Part shown: one piece after another, positions 1 to 7,321 of the stretch
Numbering within the stretch: the first letter of the stretch is position 1
How the letters are laid out: each line of letters starts with the position of its first letter
Origin: Lacticaseibacillus parakribbianus
Lineage (GTDB): Bacteria > Bacillota > Bacilli > Lactobacillales > Lactobacillaceae
Length of the DNA: 64,000 bases
Direction: 5' to 3'
NCBI RefSeq assembly: GCF_025490915.1
Contig: NZ_JANQBA010000012.1
Location: 16,538-80,537 of the forward strand
The notes under the pieces: model-generated
Databases searched by the model: none
What the model was told of the DNA's origin: nothing
Seen by the model: only the letters and a program-made list of their open reading frames with translations
Position numbers and translations under genes: made by a program

Positions 1-1768
1 CGTACATCGCCTGGTACATCGAATCGATGCCGGCGTCGACAACGTCGATTTTGTAGGTGGCCGCGGCCTTGTCGACCTGGATGCCAATCTTGTCCTCGTA
101 CAGCTGGGCGTTGATGAGCGCCTTGGCCATGATTGGGTCGTCTGGACGGTCGATGGTGCCTTCGACAAAGCATTTCTGCAAAAACTTAGTCGGATCCTTG
201 AGTTCACTAGTGCGCTGCCGGATGGCTTCGAGCGGCCAAGACGTGTTGAGCTCCAGCTGCTTGATGGCCTTGGTCGCGCCCCAGGCGTCGTAGCCGAAGA
301 AGACCACGTCCAGGCCATTGTCGTCGACAAAGTCCATCAGCCACTGGTAGACCTGGTCGTCATTGATGAGGCCCTTCGGGTGGCTGGTGATGGTGCAAAA
401 CTCCGGAAACTCGCGGTAAGCGATGCCGTCCTGTTTTTCCTTGGCCGCGATGGACCCGGCGCGCTCCCACGGGATGAAGCTGTGCTGTTCGACGTGCCAG
501 TGCTGCGAGCCGTCATCCCGAAGGTACGGGTAGGTGAACCAGATGGCAGTGTTATCGCTGAACATCGAGTAGTCGAAGCCCACGTAGACGCGACGGCCGC
601 GGATTGAGAAGTCCGGAATCACAGACCGCTCGATGTCGTGAAGCTTCAGGAAGCTGCTGGCCTTCTCTTGGAGCCACATGTTCAGATTTTTGTTTTGAAA
701 CTCGGCTACGGTTCCGTTCGCCAGGGCCTGGTCGCGAGCGTCGGTCAGTCCGCTGATGAGTGTGTTGTACTGATCCTTGAGACCAAGCAACGGGTTAGAC
801 TTCGACCATGTCTCGGGTTTGTAGGTCTCGGACAGTTCGTCCTGCGCCCACACTAGGCAGAGGCGCCGGTCGTTGGAGCGGTCGCTATCGCGCTCCATGA
901 CTTCCTGCATCATCTTTTGGTCGACGTGGAACGGTACTGACGGGTCAGGGTAGCTGGTAGAGATCTGGATGTACTGATGGTTCGGCACCTTGACCTGGCC
1001 GGACGTAATCTTGCTAATACGGTCGCGAGTCTTGACCTCGCCCACCTCGTCAAACACAGCAACGGTGAAATGGTAGCTGTCGTACTGGCCCGACTCGTGT
1101 GGAATCTCGCGCAGCACGTTGTTAACCGTGCGTTGGACGAATTGGTCATTGAGCAGCACAAGACCGGACTGCTTGGCTAAGGCGTCAAACGGTGGAATCT
1201 GAATGATTGCACGCAGCATCGTTTTGATGTAGCCAAACAGCTTATTCGTCTGTTTGAAATTGATGGAGCTGACCAGGAAGTCCTGGTTCGACCGGCCGAG
1301 CGGCTCAATCAGAAAGCTGTAAGACATGTAGATGCCCATCAGGTAGGTCTTGCCCTGGCCGCGGCCGACGCTCAGGTCTGCACGGGTGTACCGCTTCTGG
1401 CCGTCTAGCGTCACCCAGCCAAAAAGCTGACTCAGTGCGAACTTCTGCCACAACATGAGCTTTGACGGTTCGCCTGAGTCGACGTCCGGGCAGATGGCAG
1501 CAAACTTGAGGATGGCTCCCGTCTTCCCTAGGTCGTAGCGAAATGGGAAGTTCTCTTGCTCAGCCTCGGCGCGGCGCAGGTCCTGCACGTGCCGAAAACA
1601 CGCCAGGCGCATCGTGTAGCCGGCCAGAATCTCGCCGTCCAGGACACGAAAGGCGTAGACAGTGCCCGGGTCCTTGTACTTGTCGCGAATGGCGCGGTAG
1701 TCGTGCTTGCGATAGGCGCCGATGACGTCGTGGCTCTGCGTGAGGTCCAGTGGCTCATCATCAATCAT
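1..1768 (-). CDS. terL: Phage terminase large subunit (3' end outside window)
   Basis: Packages prophage DNA into procapsids: an N-terminal ATPase drives translocation and a C-terminal nuclease cuts the genome. The reading frame stays open from the ATG at 1768 to the left edge, about 589 codons, so the C-terminus is missing. A Walker A-like segment SVGRGQGKTYL lies near residue 135 and a Walker B-like VAVFDEVGE near residue 225. The nuclease half begins around VYVGFDYSM, with the acidic residue expected there. It overlaps the small-subunit gene by 8 nt, the usual terS-terL arrangement. The layout resembles the Terminase_1/YmfN-type family. Confidence in the product is high; the exact family is inferred from motifs only. 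Confidence 0.93.
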   Translation of the reverse strand, partial: MIDDEPLDLTQSHDVIGAYRKHDYRAIRDKYKDPGTVYAFRVLDGEILAGYTMRLACFRHVQDLRRAEAEQENFPFRYDLGKTGAILKFAAICPDVDSGEPSKLMLWQKFALSQLFGWVTLDGQKRYTRADLSVGRGQGKTYLMGIYMSYSFLIEPLGRSNQDFLVSSINFKQTNKLFGYIKTMLRAIIQIPPFDALAKQSGLVLLNDQFVQRTVNNVLREIPHESGQYDSYHFTVAVFDEVGEVKTRDRISKITSGQVKVPNHQYIQISTSYPDPSVPFHVDQKMMQEVMERDSDRSNDRRLCLVWAQDELSETYKPETWSKSNPLLGLKDQYNTLISGLTDARDQALANGTVAEFQNKNLNMWLQEKASSFLKLHDIERSVIPDFSIRGRRVYVGFDYSMFSDNTAIWFTYPYLRDDGSQHWHVEQHSFIPWERAGSIAAKEKQDGIAYREFPEFCTITSHPKGLINDDQVYQWLMDFVDDNGLDVVFFGYDAWGATKAIKQLELNTSWPLEAIRQRTSELKDPTKFLQKCFVEGTIDRPDDPIMAKALINAQLYEDKIGIQVDKAAATYKIDVVDAGIDSMYQAMY

Positions 1769-2243
1769 CAGCACCACCACCTAACAGATTCTTGAGGGCC
1801 TTGCCCACGTCCACGTCACCGGATGGCGAAGTGCTGCCGACCAGTTCGGCCAGCTCAGCCCGAGACTTCGGTGATAGCCCGAGCTGAGCGCCAACCGAGG
1901 CCAGCTGCTTGAGAGCGTCGTTGTAAATGGATGTGGCAGGGTTGCGCTTGTAGCCGAGGAAGTCCTTGCCAATCACCTCACCGCGGTTGTTTTGCACTGA
2001 ACGGTAGGCTTCGGTCTGGGCGCCATTCTTTTTGATGCTTTCGTAAGCCTTGCGGTAGATTTCGTACTGTGTGCAGTACATCTCGACCAGGCTTTGGTCA
2101 ATACGGCGGACGTCGTGACCCTGGACCATCAAAAAAGGGACGATGCGGCGCCAGGTGGCAGCAGCAATCCTCCCAAAATATTTCGGCGGGTCTTTCGACA
2201 ATTGGCCGCCGTTTTGAGCGTTAAAGGCTGATTTTCCCATCAT
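1761..2243 (-). CDS. terS: Phage terminase small subunit, P27-like
   Basis: DNA-recognition partner of the terminase, 160 aa. The N-terminus (GKSAFNAQNGGQLSKDPPKYF) is the basic lead seen in P27-family small subunits, followed by a helical core with the TEAYRSV/GEVIGKD segment and a C-terminal tail that starts SPKSRAELAEL. Two adjacent ATG codons follow an AAAGGAGG ribosome site, so the start may be 2243 or 2240. It directly precedes and overlaps the large subunit. An HNH endonuclease lies upstream, a trio typical of cos-type phages that need an HNH protein for terminase cleavage. Confidence 0.9.
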   Translation of the reverse strand: MMGKSAFNAQNGGQLSKDPPKYFGRIAAATWRRIVPFLMVQGHDVRRIDQSLVEMYCTQYEIYRKAYESIKKNGAQTEAYRSVQNNRGEVIGKDFLGYKRNPATSIYNDALKQLASVGAQLGLSPKSRAELAELVGSTSPSGDVDVGKALKNLLGGGADD

Positions 2244-2363
2244 CTTCGCCTCCTTTCGGCCCCGGTGGGTCGAATTGTTTCAGACACGCCGTTTGCGCGT
2301 CCCTGTGACTGTGTGTGCGCTCCTCCTACTCCCGCAAGGGGGCGGGGGGATGAAAAATAATTG

Positions 2364-2867
2364 CTAGAATTTGATGGGTAGCTTGTAAATATCACGAATC
2401 CAAGGCGCGCCGGTCGGCTGATTTCCTTGGCCTGTGCCGTAATACTCTTGCTCCCACTTAGTTTTGGCTCTGTGTGTTGCTGGTGAGCATGTGACTAAGT
2501 TGCTTGGGTCATCCATCAACTCCGGTGCAATCTCTGCGGGAACGATATGATCAACCGTATTGCCTTGCACTATCCGACCTGCAAGCTTGGCATAATGATC
2601 CATGTGCATGTCCCTGTCCATCACCTCACGCCGTAGCGACTGCCATTGGCGTGACCGATAGAACTGATACTGCTTGGACTTGGTAGCGTTGCGATTGCGT
2701 GTGTGTTGGTTGTACTTGCGTTGATAGTTGGTATCATGACCGCGTGCCCAGCGCTCACGAGTAGCTAGATAGTCAGCCTCTTGGTCGATATGCTTAACAC
2801 AATACCAGTGCGGTATCTCACACATTGCATGACAGCCAGTGGCTCGGCATCGTCTAACTCTTGGCAT
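2364..2867 (-). CDS. Phage HNH endonuclease
   Basis: 167-aa HNH nuclease. The N-terminus has paired Cys/His residues (CRATGCHAMCE, CVKH) like a small zinc finger. The HNH core is TVDHIVPAEI, then NLVTCSPATHRAKTKWE with the conserved Asn, His and Lys. In HK97-like cos phages such a protein next to terS/terL works with terminase in DNA cleavage and packaging; that role is inferred from position. The ATG at 2867 sits 8 nt behind a GAGGAG site located inside the end of the preceding gene, so this start is preferred over an in-frame GTG at 2876. Confidence 0.88.
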   Translation of the reverse strand: MPRVRRCRATGCHAMCEIPHWYCVKHIDQEADYLATRERWARGHDTNYQRKYNQHTRNRNATKSKQYQFYRSRQWQSLRREVMDRDMHMDHYAKLAGRIVQGNTVDHIVPAEIAPELMDDPSNLVTCSPATHRAKTKWEQEYYGTGQGNQPTGAPWIRDIYKLPIKF

Positions 2868-2872
2868 GTGTG

Positions 2873-3031
2873 TCACTCCTCATGTAAGACGATTGCCAGC
2901 ACTATCCAGAATACTATCCAAATCATCCATGCAAGCAGCGGCATGAATACTAGCAACCAACCCCATGCAATTAAGCCGAATAGCTTGGCCAGCACGAATA
3001 TGAGCGTCAGAAACAACAAAAAATAGTACAT
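2873..3031 (-). CDS. Small phage membrane protein, 52 aa
   Basis: A 52-residue protein that is almost entirely hydrophobic: two predicted membrane helices (FLLFLTLIFVLAKLFGLIAW and a second Trp/Ile/Val-rich stretch) ending in His-Glu-Glu. The start at 3031 is supported by a GGAGGAAG ribosome site 5-6 nt upstream; a longer in-frame extension to 3220 has no such site and low-quality sequence. Its stop overlaps the HNH gene's translation signals. The function is not recognisable. Small membrane proteins just upstream of the packaging genes are common in temperate Lactobacillus phages. Confidence 0.6.
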   Translation of the reverse strand: MYYFLLFLTLIFVLAKLFGLIAWGWLLVFMPLLAWMIWIVFWIVLAIVLHEE

Positions 3032-3214
3032 GCGTTCTTCCTCCAATATTGAGACAACGTGCTTTAAATAGACAATTCGTTTATTCTGCCTATTGCATCT
3101 GTTCACCTGCTGAAATATAATTAACCCGTCCAACACGATTAGGTGTTGTTCACCCCTGACGTCCAGTTTATTCACACGACGTATGCCCTTGGCCCCCAAC
3201 CGAGGGCTATTTGC

Positions 3215-3244
3215 TTGCATTATTTAATAAGTCTGTGAGATAAT
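3215..3244 (+). promoter_or_regulatory. Promoter of the csbD-like gene
   Basis: TTGCAT at 3215-3220 and GATAAT at 3239-3244 are separated by 18 bp and point to the csbD-like gene 25 bp downstream. This is a vegetative sigma-type promoter by sequence. Its direction opposes the surrounding late-gene transcription, so the gene can be expressed in the lysogen independently of phage induction. Confidence 0.55.
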
Positions 3245-3268
3245 GCTAAGTAAAGGGAGGTAATATCT

Positions 3269-3478
3269 ATGAGCTTAGATGGTAAAATTGATAGCACTAA
3301 GGACAAGATCTCCGGTAAAGCAAAAGAAGTTGAAGGTAAAGTTACTGGTGATAAAGCCCGCGAAGCACAAGGAAAGGCTGAAGGCGTACTTGGCAAAGTA
3401 AAAGAAAAGTTAGACGATGCCAAAGATGCCGTTAAAGATACTGTTGATGATGTGAAAGAAAAACTTGATAAAGATTAG
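3269..3478 (+). CDS. CsbD-family stress protein carried by the prophage
   Basis: 69-aa highly charged protein rich in Lys, Asp and Glu with the CsbD repeat pattern (DKISGKAKEVEGKVTGDKA ... KAEGVLGKVKEKLDDAKD). CsbD proteins are general-stress proteins in Bacillus and are widespread in lactobacilli; their biochemical role is unknown. A GGGAGG site lies 8 nt before the ATG, a promoter lies upstream and a hairpin terminator follows, so it is a self-contained unit. It reads against the phage late genes and its base composition is more AT-rich than its neighbours, which suggests cargo acquired by the phage. Confidence 0.85.
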   Translation: MSLDGKIDSTKDKISGKAKEVEGKVTGDKAREAQGKAEGVLGKVKEKLDDAKDAVKDTVDDVKEKLDKD

Positions 3479-3485
3479 TCTTACG

Positions 3486-3510
3486 GCCGGCATTTGCCGG
3501 CTATTTGTTT
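3486..3510 (+). terminator. Terminator after csbD-like gene
   Basis: Perfect 6-bp stem GCCGGC/GCCGGC with ATTT loop, followed by TATTTGTTTG, 8 bp after the stop codon. Confidence 0.6.
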
Positions 3511-3552
3511 GCAAAAAAATAGCTCCTCACCGTTTGGCGGAGTGCTTGCGTA

Positions 3553-3574
3553 AATAAAAAGACGCCTAAGCGTC
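3553..3574 (-). terminator. Terminator of the coiled-coil secreted protein gene
   Basis: On the minus strand GACGC-TTAG-GCGTC is followed by TTTTTATTTA, 16 bp after the stop of the gene ending at 3590. It faces the csbD terminator, so the two cargo genes are convergent and insulated. Confidence 0.65.
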
Positions 3575-3589
3575 CTTGAGAAATAAAAC

Positions 3590-4120
3590 TTATTGGTTAT
3601 TTTGAACGGCCTGATCAGCTTTAGCGTGTGTCGCCTGAACATCACTCAATGCTTGGTTCATATCGGCATTGTTTTTGTTTTGCGCATCGGAAAGCTTTTG
3701 CTGTGCGTCTGCTAGCTGTTGTTGAAGATCGGAGACTTTCTTGTTGGCTGCATCAACCTCAGCTTGCTTAGCAGCAACTTTCTGGTTGCCTTCATCAATT
3801 TTCTGATTGATTTCGTTAATTTTTTCTTGAATCTCAGTCTGCTTGTCGGCATTAGCCTGAGTGAGTTGGTCCTGTAGGGCCTTAATCTGATCTTGGTAAC
3901 CACTAACGGAAGACTTGGCATTACCAAGGTCAGTCGTCAACTGTGTAATCTGACTGTTCTTACTTTGGACACGACTGGCAAGTGTGTCAATGTCGGTGTT
4001 AATAGCTTCAACATCTACGTGTCCTGCCCAATAATCATCCGCAAAAGTTTTTACGCCAAATCCAGTTCCCAGTAGCGCAATCGCAGTGGCGGAAATTACT
4101 AAGCTCTTTTTTAAATTCAT
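3590..4120 (-). CDS. Secreted coiled-coil protein of unknown function
   Basis: 176 aa. Residues 1-27 form a signal peptide: basic MNLKKS, hydrophobic core VISATAIALLGTGFGV and a likely cut after KTFA. The rest is a long heptad-rich coiled coil from about residue 40 to the end, rich in Gln, Asp, Lys and Asn (for example KALQDQLTQANADKQTEIQE), with no cell-wall sorting motif. The start at 4120 is chosen because AGGAGG lies 11 nt upstream; a 19-codon in-frame extension lacks signals. It is AT-richer than flanking phage genes and ends at its own terminator. It could be a lysogeny-expressed envelope or extracellular factor. No function can be assigned. Confidence 0.7.
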   Translation of the reverse strand: MNLKKSLVISATAIALLGTGFGVKTFADDYWAGHVDVEAINTDIDTLASRVQSKNSQITQLTTDLGNAKSSVSGYQDQIKALQDQLTQANADKQTEIQEKINEINQKIDEGNQKVAAKQAEVDAANKKVSDLQQQLADAQQKLSDAQNKNNADMNQALSDVQATHAKADQAVQNNQ

Positions 4121-4204
4121 GACGGTAGTTCCTCCTATGATTTGATTAGTAAACAGCAACGTGCAAAATATTAACACGTATGACTAGGTTATGCAATGCT
4201 TTGA

Positions 4205-4277
4205 TGCAATCGGCTGGATTTGAACCAGCGACATACGTCGTTTAGGCGATGGCTCTACCATACTGAGCTACGATTGC
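4205..4277 (-). tRNA. tRNA-like gene with degenerate anticodon arm
   Basis: The minus strand folds as a tRNA: acceptor GCAATCG/CGATTGC (7 bp, perfect), D-arm GCTC-AGTATGGTA-GAGC, T-arm GCTGG-TTCAAAT-CCAGC (perfect) and discriminator A. No CCA is encoded. The anticodon arm is irregular: the best pairing CATCG/CGACG has one A-C mismatch and leaves a 6-nt loop CCTAAA. The amino acid cannot be assigned; shifted registers would give UAA or CUA. It may be a phage tRNA with unusual anticodon loop or a decaying copy. Confidence 0.6.
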
Positions 4278-4392
4278 TATACTGTCCGTCATCACGTCCT
4301 CAACGGTATGAGTGGCACGAAGGCCATATGCGTGATGCAGTATTTTTGAGTCGCTCGCTCGCCCAGTTTAGTATGGGGTCATCGCAAGCTCT

Positions 4393-4442
4393 TCCCCGTG
4401 CCGGAATCGGACCGGCAGCCGTGCGTGGCTTCCATATCGGGG
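4393..4442 (-). other. Second tRNA-like fold lacking a D-arm
   Basis: The minus strand contains a perfect T-arm GCCGG-TCCGATT-CCGGC, an anticodon-like hairpin AGCC-ACGCAC-GGCT and a 5-bp closing helix CCCCG/CGGGG. The D-arm region is only about seven nucleotides. This may be a mini-tRNA-like structure or a tRNA remnant. It lies 115 bp from the first tRNA-like gene. Confidence 0.4.
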
Positions 4443-4581
4443 TTACCTGTCCATGGCTTTATCATCACCACAGACCGACATAAACCAAGAAAGAAGGCGT
4501 GCCTCAGGTTCTCGCCTTTGGCACAATACAATAATAACATGCAATTTCAGGGTAGATGTCCAGTCTTTGTCTACTCTTTGT

Positions 4582-5037
4582 TTACCTTTTGTCCACTGTT
4601 TGTCTACTTTTATTAACCAGCAATCCATGACTACCAACAGGCCATATACTGGCAAAAGCGTACAAGGCTTCTTTGAGCGCGATATAGTATCCGGCTTTAC
4701 TATATCCAGAATCCGCAATCAACAGTTCTACGGCAATGGGTCGCTTAATGTAATAGTCTCTCAGTATGTTTCGCCGAGCATCATCTTCGATGCACTCGAT
4801 TGTCTTTTCGCATACTTCTACGTACGTTTCATCATCCAAACGGTTGGTGATCTTTATCTCCATAACGTTGCCGATTGATGATGATCTTGGCATACCGTCA
4901 AGTGATGGCGACTGGATAGAAGCCTTGACCCGTGACCTTTGTTTTCGTCTACGATAGTCTTCTAGCACATTGTCAGCTTCTGCTACAGACGCTTCATAAT
5001 CCCACGGGCTCACAGCACTAGCTGTTGTCTTTCTCAC
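4582..5037 (-). CDS. ArpU/RinA-type late transcription regulator
   Basis: 151 aa counting from the GTG at 5037. The C-terminal half has the ArpU pattern: EDDARRNILRDYYIKR, then ELLIADSGYSKAGYYIALKEA, the Ser-x-x-Tyr helix that resembles a sigma-like DNA-binding unit. ArpU family members activate late (packaging/lysis) genes in phages of Gram-positive bacteria, and this gene sits just upstream of the late region. The start is uncertain: GTG at 5037 follows GGAAAGGAG by 10 nt. The frame also continues upstream to a TTG at 5112, which would add a hydrophobic membrane-like helix; that TTG overlaps the stop of the preceding small gene. Confidence 0.75.
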   Translation of the reverse strand: MRKTTASAVSPWDYEASVAEADNVLEDYRRRKQRSRVKASIQSPSLDGMPRSSSIGNVMEIKITNRLDDETYVEVCEKTIECIEDDARRNILRDYYIKRPIAVELLIADSGYSKAGYYIALKEALYAFASIWPVGSHGLLVNKSRQTVDKR

Positions 5038-5108
5038 TTGCGCACTGCTCCTTTCCCAATTAGCCCAGAACCACACGCCCACCAAGGCTATGAACAGCAT
5101 GACGGCAA

Positions 5109-5222
5109 TCAACGATCATGCCACCAGTTGTAAATTAACCAGATAGCAAACGCGGTGAGGCCGATAATTGTAGTGATGGCCTCCCACCAGAGCTTGATTC
5201 CAAGATAATCATGCAGGCTCAT
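5109..5222 (-). CDS. Small phage membrane protein, 37 aa
   Basis: 37 codons beginning MSLHDYLGIKLWWEA, with one hydrophobic helix (ITTIIGLTAFAIWLIYNWW) and the tail HDR. A GGGGGAG site lies 7 nt before the ATG at 5222. The stop (TGA) overlaps a TTG in the frame of the ArpU-like gene, so translational coupling is possible. The function is unknown; single-pass miniproteins of this sort are frequent in this region of Lactobacillus phages. Confidence 0.5.
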   Translation of the reverse strand: MSLHDYLGIKLWWEAITTIIGLTAFAIWLIYNWWHDR

Positions 5223-5234
5223 TTCGTTCTCCCC

Positions 5235-5534
5235 CTATATGAAAAAGTGCAACACGAACATCATTAGCCAAACGTACAGTGTCGTGAGCATGGCGATTAT
5301 TAGGTCTTCCCAAGTCATTCGACTGTCGTCAGAGAAGTCTTTTCTCTTCGTGATTAGGTAGTTGAAGAATACTAGAAGACCCCATGTACTTATTAACTTC
5401 AGCTTTGGTACTCCGAAAGCGCTGGCCACAAACGTGTTCCAGCCATACATCGAGACCACCGCATCAAGAAGCCCCAGAGGCACAGTGACAAACAGCGCGC
5501 CCAGAATGTGAATTTCATGCCGTTTCTCTATCAT
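5235..5534 (-). CDS. Phage membrane protein, 99 aa
   Basis: 99 aa starting at an ATG (5534) that overlaps the stop of the upstream zinc-ribbon gene (ATGA). Three hydrophobic helices are visible: ILGALFVTVPLGLLDAVVSM, LISTWGLLVFFNYLI and LIIAMLTTLYVWLMMFVLHF, with a charged loop KRKDFSDDSRMTWED between the second and third. No family is recognised. It may be a membrane accessory protein of the middle region. Confidence 0.6.
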   Translation of the reverse strand: MIEKRHEIHILGALFVTVPLGLLDAVVSMYGWNTFVASAFGVPKLKLISTWGLLVFFNYLITKRKDFSDDSRMTWEDLIIAMLTTLYVWLMMFVLHFFI

Positions 5535-5917
5535 TTTCCCGTCCTCAGTCTCCGACCACACATCGGGCAGTAGTTGATTGATATTGTTTCATCGACTTCT
5601 GCATTGTCGTATCCCACTGCCATAATGGTGTGAATAGCCCCACCCGGTGTCGGCTTTGGCGGTATGCCGTTCCAACTGTCGCCGCCAGTCATACCAATGC
5701 GAAGAAAGTTGTCAGACTCACCGCCCCAACCAAACTCATCGTCTGTCGGAATTACCCTGTGTGGTTCGTGGCAGTACGGACACGTCCTATGTGTCTCCGT
5801 CTCACCATCTGAGGCGGCGGCGTAACGACAGATAAGAACATCTGGGTTGGGACAATCCGAACTACATGCCGCTAGGTCTAACACCTCGTCAAACACTTCT
5901 TGCTTAGTTTCTGTCAT
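5531..5917 (-). CDS. Zinc-ribbon phage protein
   Basis: 128 aa with two Cys pairs, CPYC in the middle and CPMC near the C-terminus (NYCPMCGRRLRTGK), that would form a zinc ribbon around a Gly-rich insertion (FGWGGESDNFLRIG). The layout recalls Lar-like restriction-alleviation and related phage zinc-ribbon proteins, but no specific activity can be claimed. The start at 5917 is preferred because GGAGAGG lies 3-4 nt upstream. It overlaps both neighbours by 4 nt, so it is part of a translationally coupled cluster. Confidence 0.65.
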   Translation of the reverse strand: MTETKQEVFDEVLDLAACSSDCPNPDVLICRYAAASDGETETHRTCPYCHEPHRVIPTDDEFGWGGESDNFLRIGMTGGDSWNGIPPKPTPGGAIHTIMAVGYDNAEVDETISINYCPMCGRRLRTGK

Positions 5918-6153
5918 AGTCCTCTCCATTCGTGCAGTTTCTTGAGCTCGTCATAGCTTATCGGTTCATCTTGCGGTGTAGCAGATGCGCCACCCATCGC
6001 TTCCACGATGCGGTCACGGTCGGCTTCGGTGATTTGCGTGAAGTCTCCATCGCGGAATCGCGATTGAACGTCCATCGCCATCTGACAGTCAGAAGTAATC
6101 ACCATGATGTGGTCGGTGTTTACGTAGTCGCCGTTATCCAGCTTAATCAGCAT
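5914..6153 (-). CDS. Hypothetical phage protein, 79 aa
   Basis: 79-aa soluble acidic protein starting MLIKLDNGDYVNTDHI, which looks like a small beta-rich N-terminal unit, followed by a helical segment DRDRIVEAMGG and DELKKLHEWRGL. The ATG at 6153 follows GGAGGTGAC. It overlaps the upstream gene by 11 nt and the downstream gene by 4 nt. No function is recognised. Confidence 0.6.
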   Translation of the reverse strand: MLIKLDNGDYVNTDHIMVITSDCQMAMDVQSRFRDGDFTQITEADRDRIVEAMGGASATPQDEPISYDELKKLHEWRGL

Positions 6154-6400
6154 TGCCAGTCACCTCCACCAGCTTCTTGAACTCGTTAAACGTGTCACGC
6201 CCATAGTCGTTGTGGTAGTGCTCTCCACACAGCTTGCGAGCCTCTTTAAGCGTCCCGGCGGTTCCAACAATCCAGTCGTTGTCAAAACAGGTTTCGCAGA
6301 CTTCCTGGATCTCATCTACCTGGTTCGGGTCGTCATCATCGACCTCCGTCCAGTAATCTCCGCCTATATGGCCATCGACCAGGTACCATCGCTTACTCAT
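6143..6400 (-). CDS. Hypothetical phage protein, 85 aa
   Basis: 85 aa from the ATG at 6400 (GAGAGGTG upstream), beginning MSKRWYLVDGHIGGDYWTEVDDDDPN. It is acidic, with two Cys residues (CETCFDNDW) and an AGTLKEARKLCGEHY helix. No family is recognised. It sits in the overlapping chain of small accessory genes between SSB and the late regulator. Confidence 0.55.
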   Translation of the reverse strand: MSKRWYLVDGHIGGDYWTEVDDDDPNQVDEIQEVCETCFDNDWIVGTAGTLKEARKLCGEHYHNDYGRDTFNEFKKLVEVTGNAD

Positions 6401-6983
6401 CTCGCACCTCTCCATCGTCAGTCACCTCGACAGTGGTTCGTGCAGAATCTGCACAGACCACTTTCTGGCAGTCTCCCAGTCCGTAGTGCTCGATCTCGGC
6501 GAGGGTGAACTTCTGTGCTAGGTCTTGGTCATAAGTAGCATTCACTTTGCCGTCAGAATTGACGAAGAACCACAGTCCCTCTTGTGCGTCAACATGTGGA
6601 ACCTGGACGTTCCACCGCTTCGGCTTCTCGACCACCCAGCCGTTGACGTAGGCGCGCATGAGACGATCTTCCGCTTTGCGGTCATCGTCATACTTGTCAT
6701 GAGAGTTGACGAACCCGACAATTAACTCGGCGGGGTCATCATCAAACTTCGCCTGCTCCAGCATCTCCGCTTCCTCTGCGCTCACCACAACCTTCTCCGG
6801 CGCTTCGACTAGCTCGACGACGTGGCCACCTTCCCGTTTGGCGATGGTCTTGGCAAGTTCCTCGTCTTCTTGATATGATCCGAACACAGCGCGAATGGCG
6901 TCATCGTCTCCATCACCATCTAGCCAGATACCTCTCACCGATAGAAACTCTTGATTATCATTTTCAATCGCCCAAATGCTCAT
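6393..6983 (-). CDS. DUF1642-like phage protein
   Basis: 196 aa. The central and C-terminal part (AELIVGFVNSHDKYDD, RLMRAYVNGWVVEKPKRWNV, GLWFFVNSDGKVNATYDQ, KFTLAEIEHYGLGDC) follows the pattern of DUF1642 proteins of lactobacillus and lactococcus phages, whose function is unknown. The N-terminal 70 residues are very acidic. The ATG at 6983 follows GAGGAGGACG. It overlaps its neighbours on both sides. The family assignment is from pattern memory, without a search. Confidence 0.65.
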   Translation of the reverse strand: MSIWAIENDNQEFLSVRGIWLDGDGDDDAIRAVFGSYQEDEELAKTIAKREGGHVVELVEAPEKVVVSAEEAEMLEQAKFDDDPAELIVGFVNSHDKYDDDRKAEDRLMRAYVNGWVVEKPKRWNVQVPHVDAQEGLWFFVNSDGKVNATYDQDLAQKFTLAEIEHYGLGDCQKVVCADSARTTVEVTDDGEVRDE

Positions 6984-7309
6984 CGCTCGTCCTCCTCAAC
7001 CTTGACCAGCTTCGCGTGATAATCGTCGCCATCGTCCAGCTCGTAGATCACCTTGCCCCAGTCGTCGCTCATCGCGTAGGCCACGCGCTCGGCTTCACTT
7101 GTGCCGCGAATCGCCTGGTTCAGCGGATAGTGGCGTAGCTTAATCACATCGCCGTCAGCATAGTGTGACTTCGCGTTCCACTTGGCAGCGCCTTGTGCCG
7201 CAGCCTCCAGCGCCGCTTCCTTGCTGTCGAACACGCCGATAACGTACTCGGTGTAGTCTGAATACTCTCCTGACGTGTGAACCGGAATATAGATCATCTT
7301 CCCTGTCAT
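6980..7309 (-). CDS. Hypothetical phage protein, 109 aa
   Basis: 109-aa soluble protein (MTGKMIYIPVHTSGEYSDYT...), with a mixed alpha/beta N-terminus, the motif GVFDSKEAALEAAAQGAAKW and an acidic tail. GGGGGGACG precedes the ATG. It follows SSB with a 12-nt gap and overlaps the DUF1642-like gene by 4 nt. No function is recognised. Confidence 0.55.
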   Translation of the reverse strand: MTGKMIYIPVHTSGEYSDYTEYVIGVFDSKEAALEAAAQGAAKWNAKSHYADGDVIKLRHYPLNQAIRGTSEAERVAYAMSDDWGKVIYELDDGDDYHAKLVKVEEDER

Positions 7310-7321
7310 ATCGCGTCCCCC

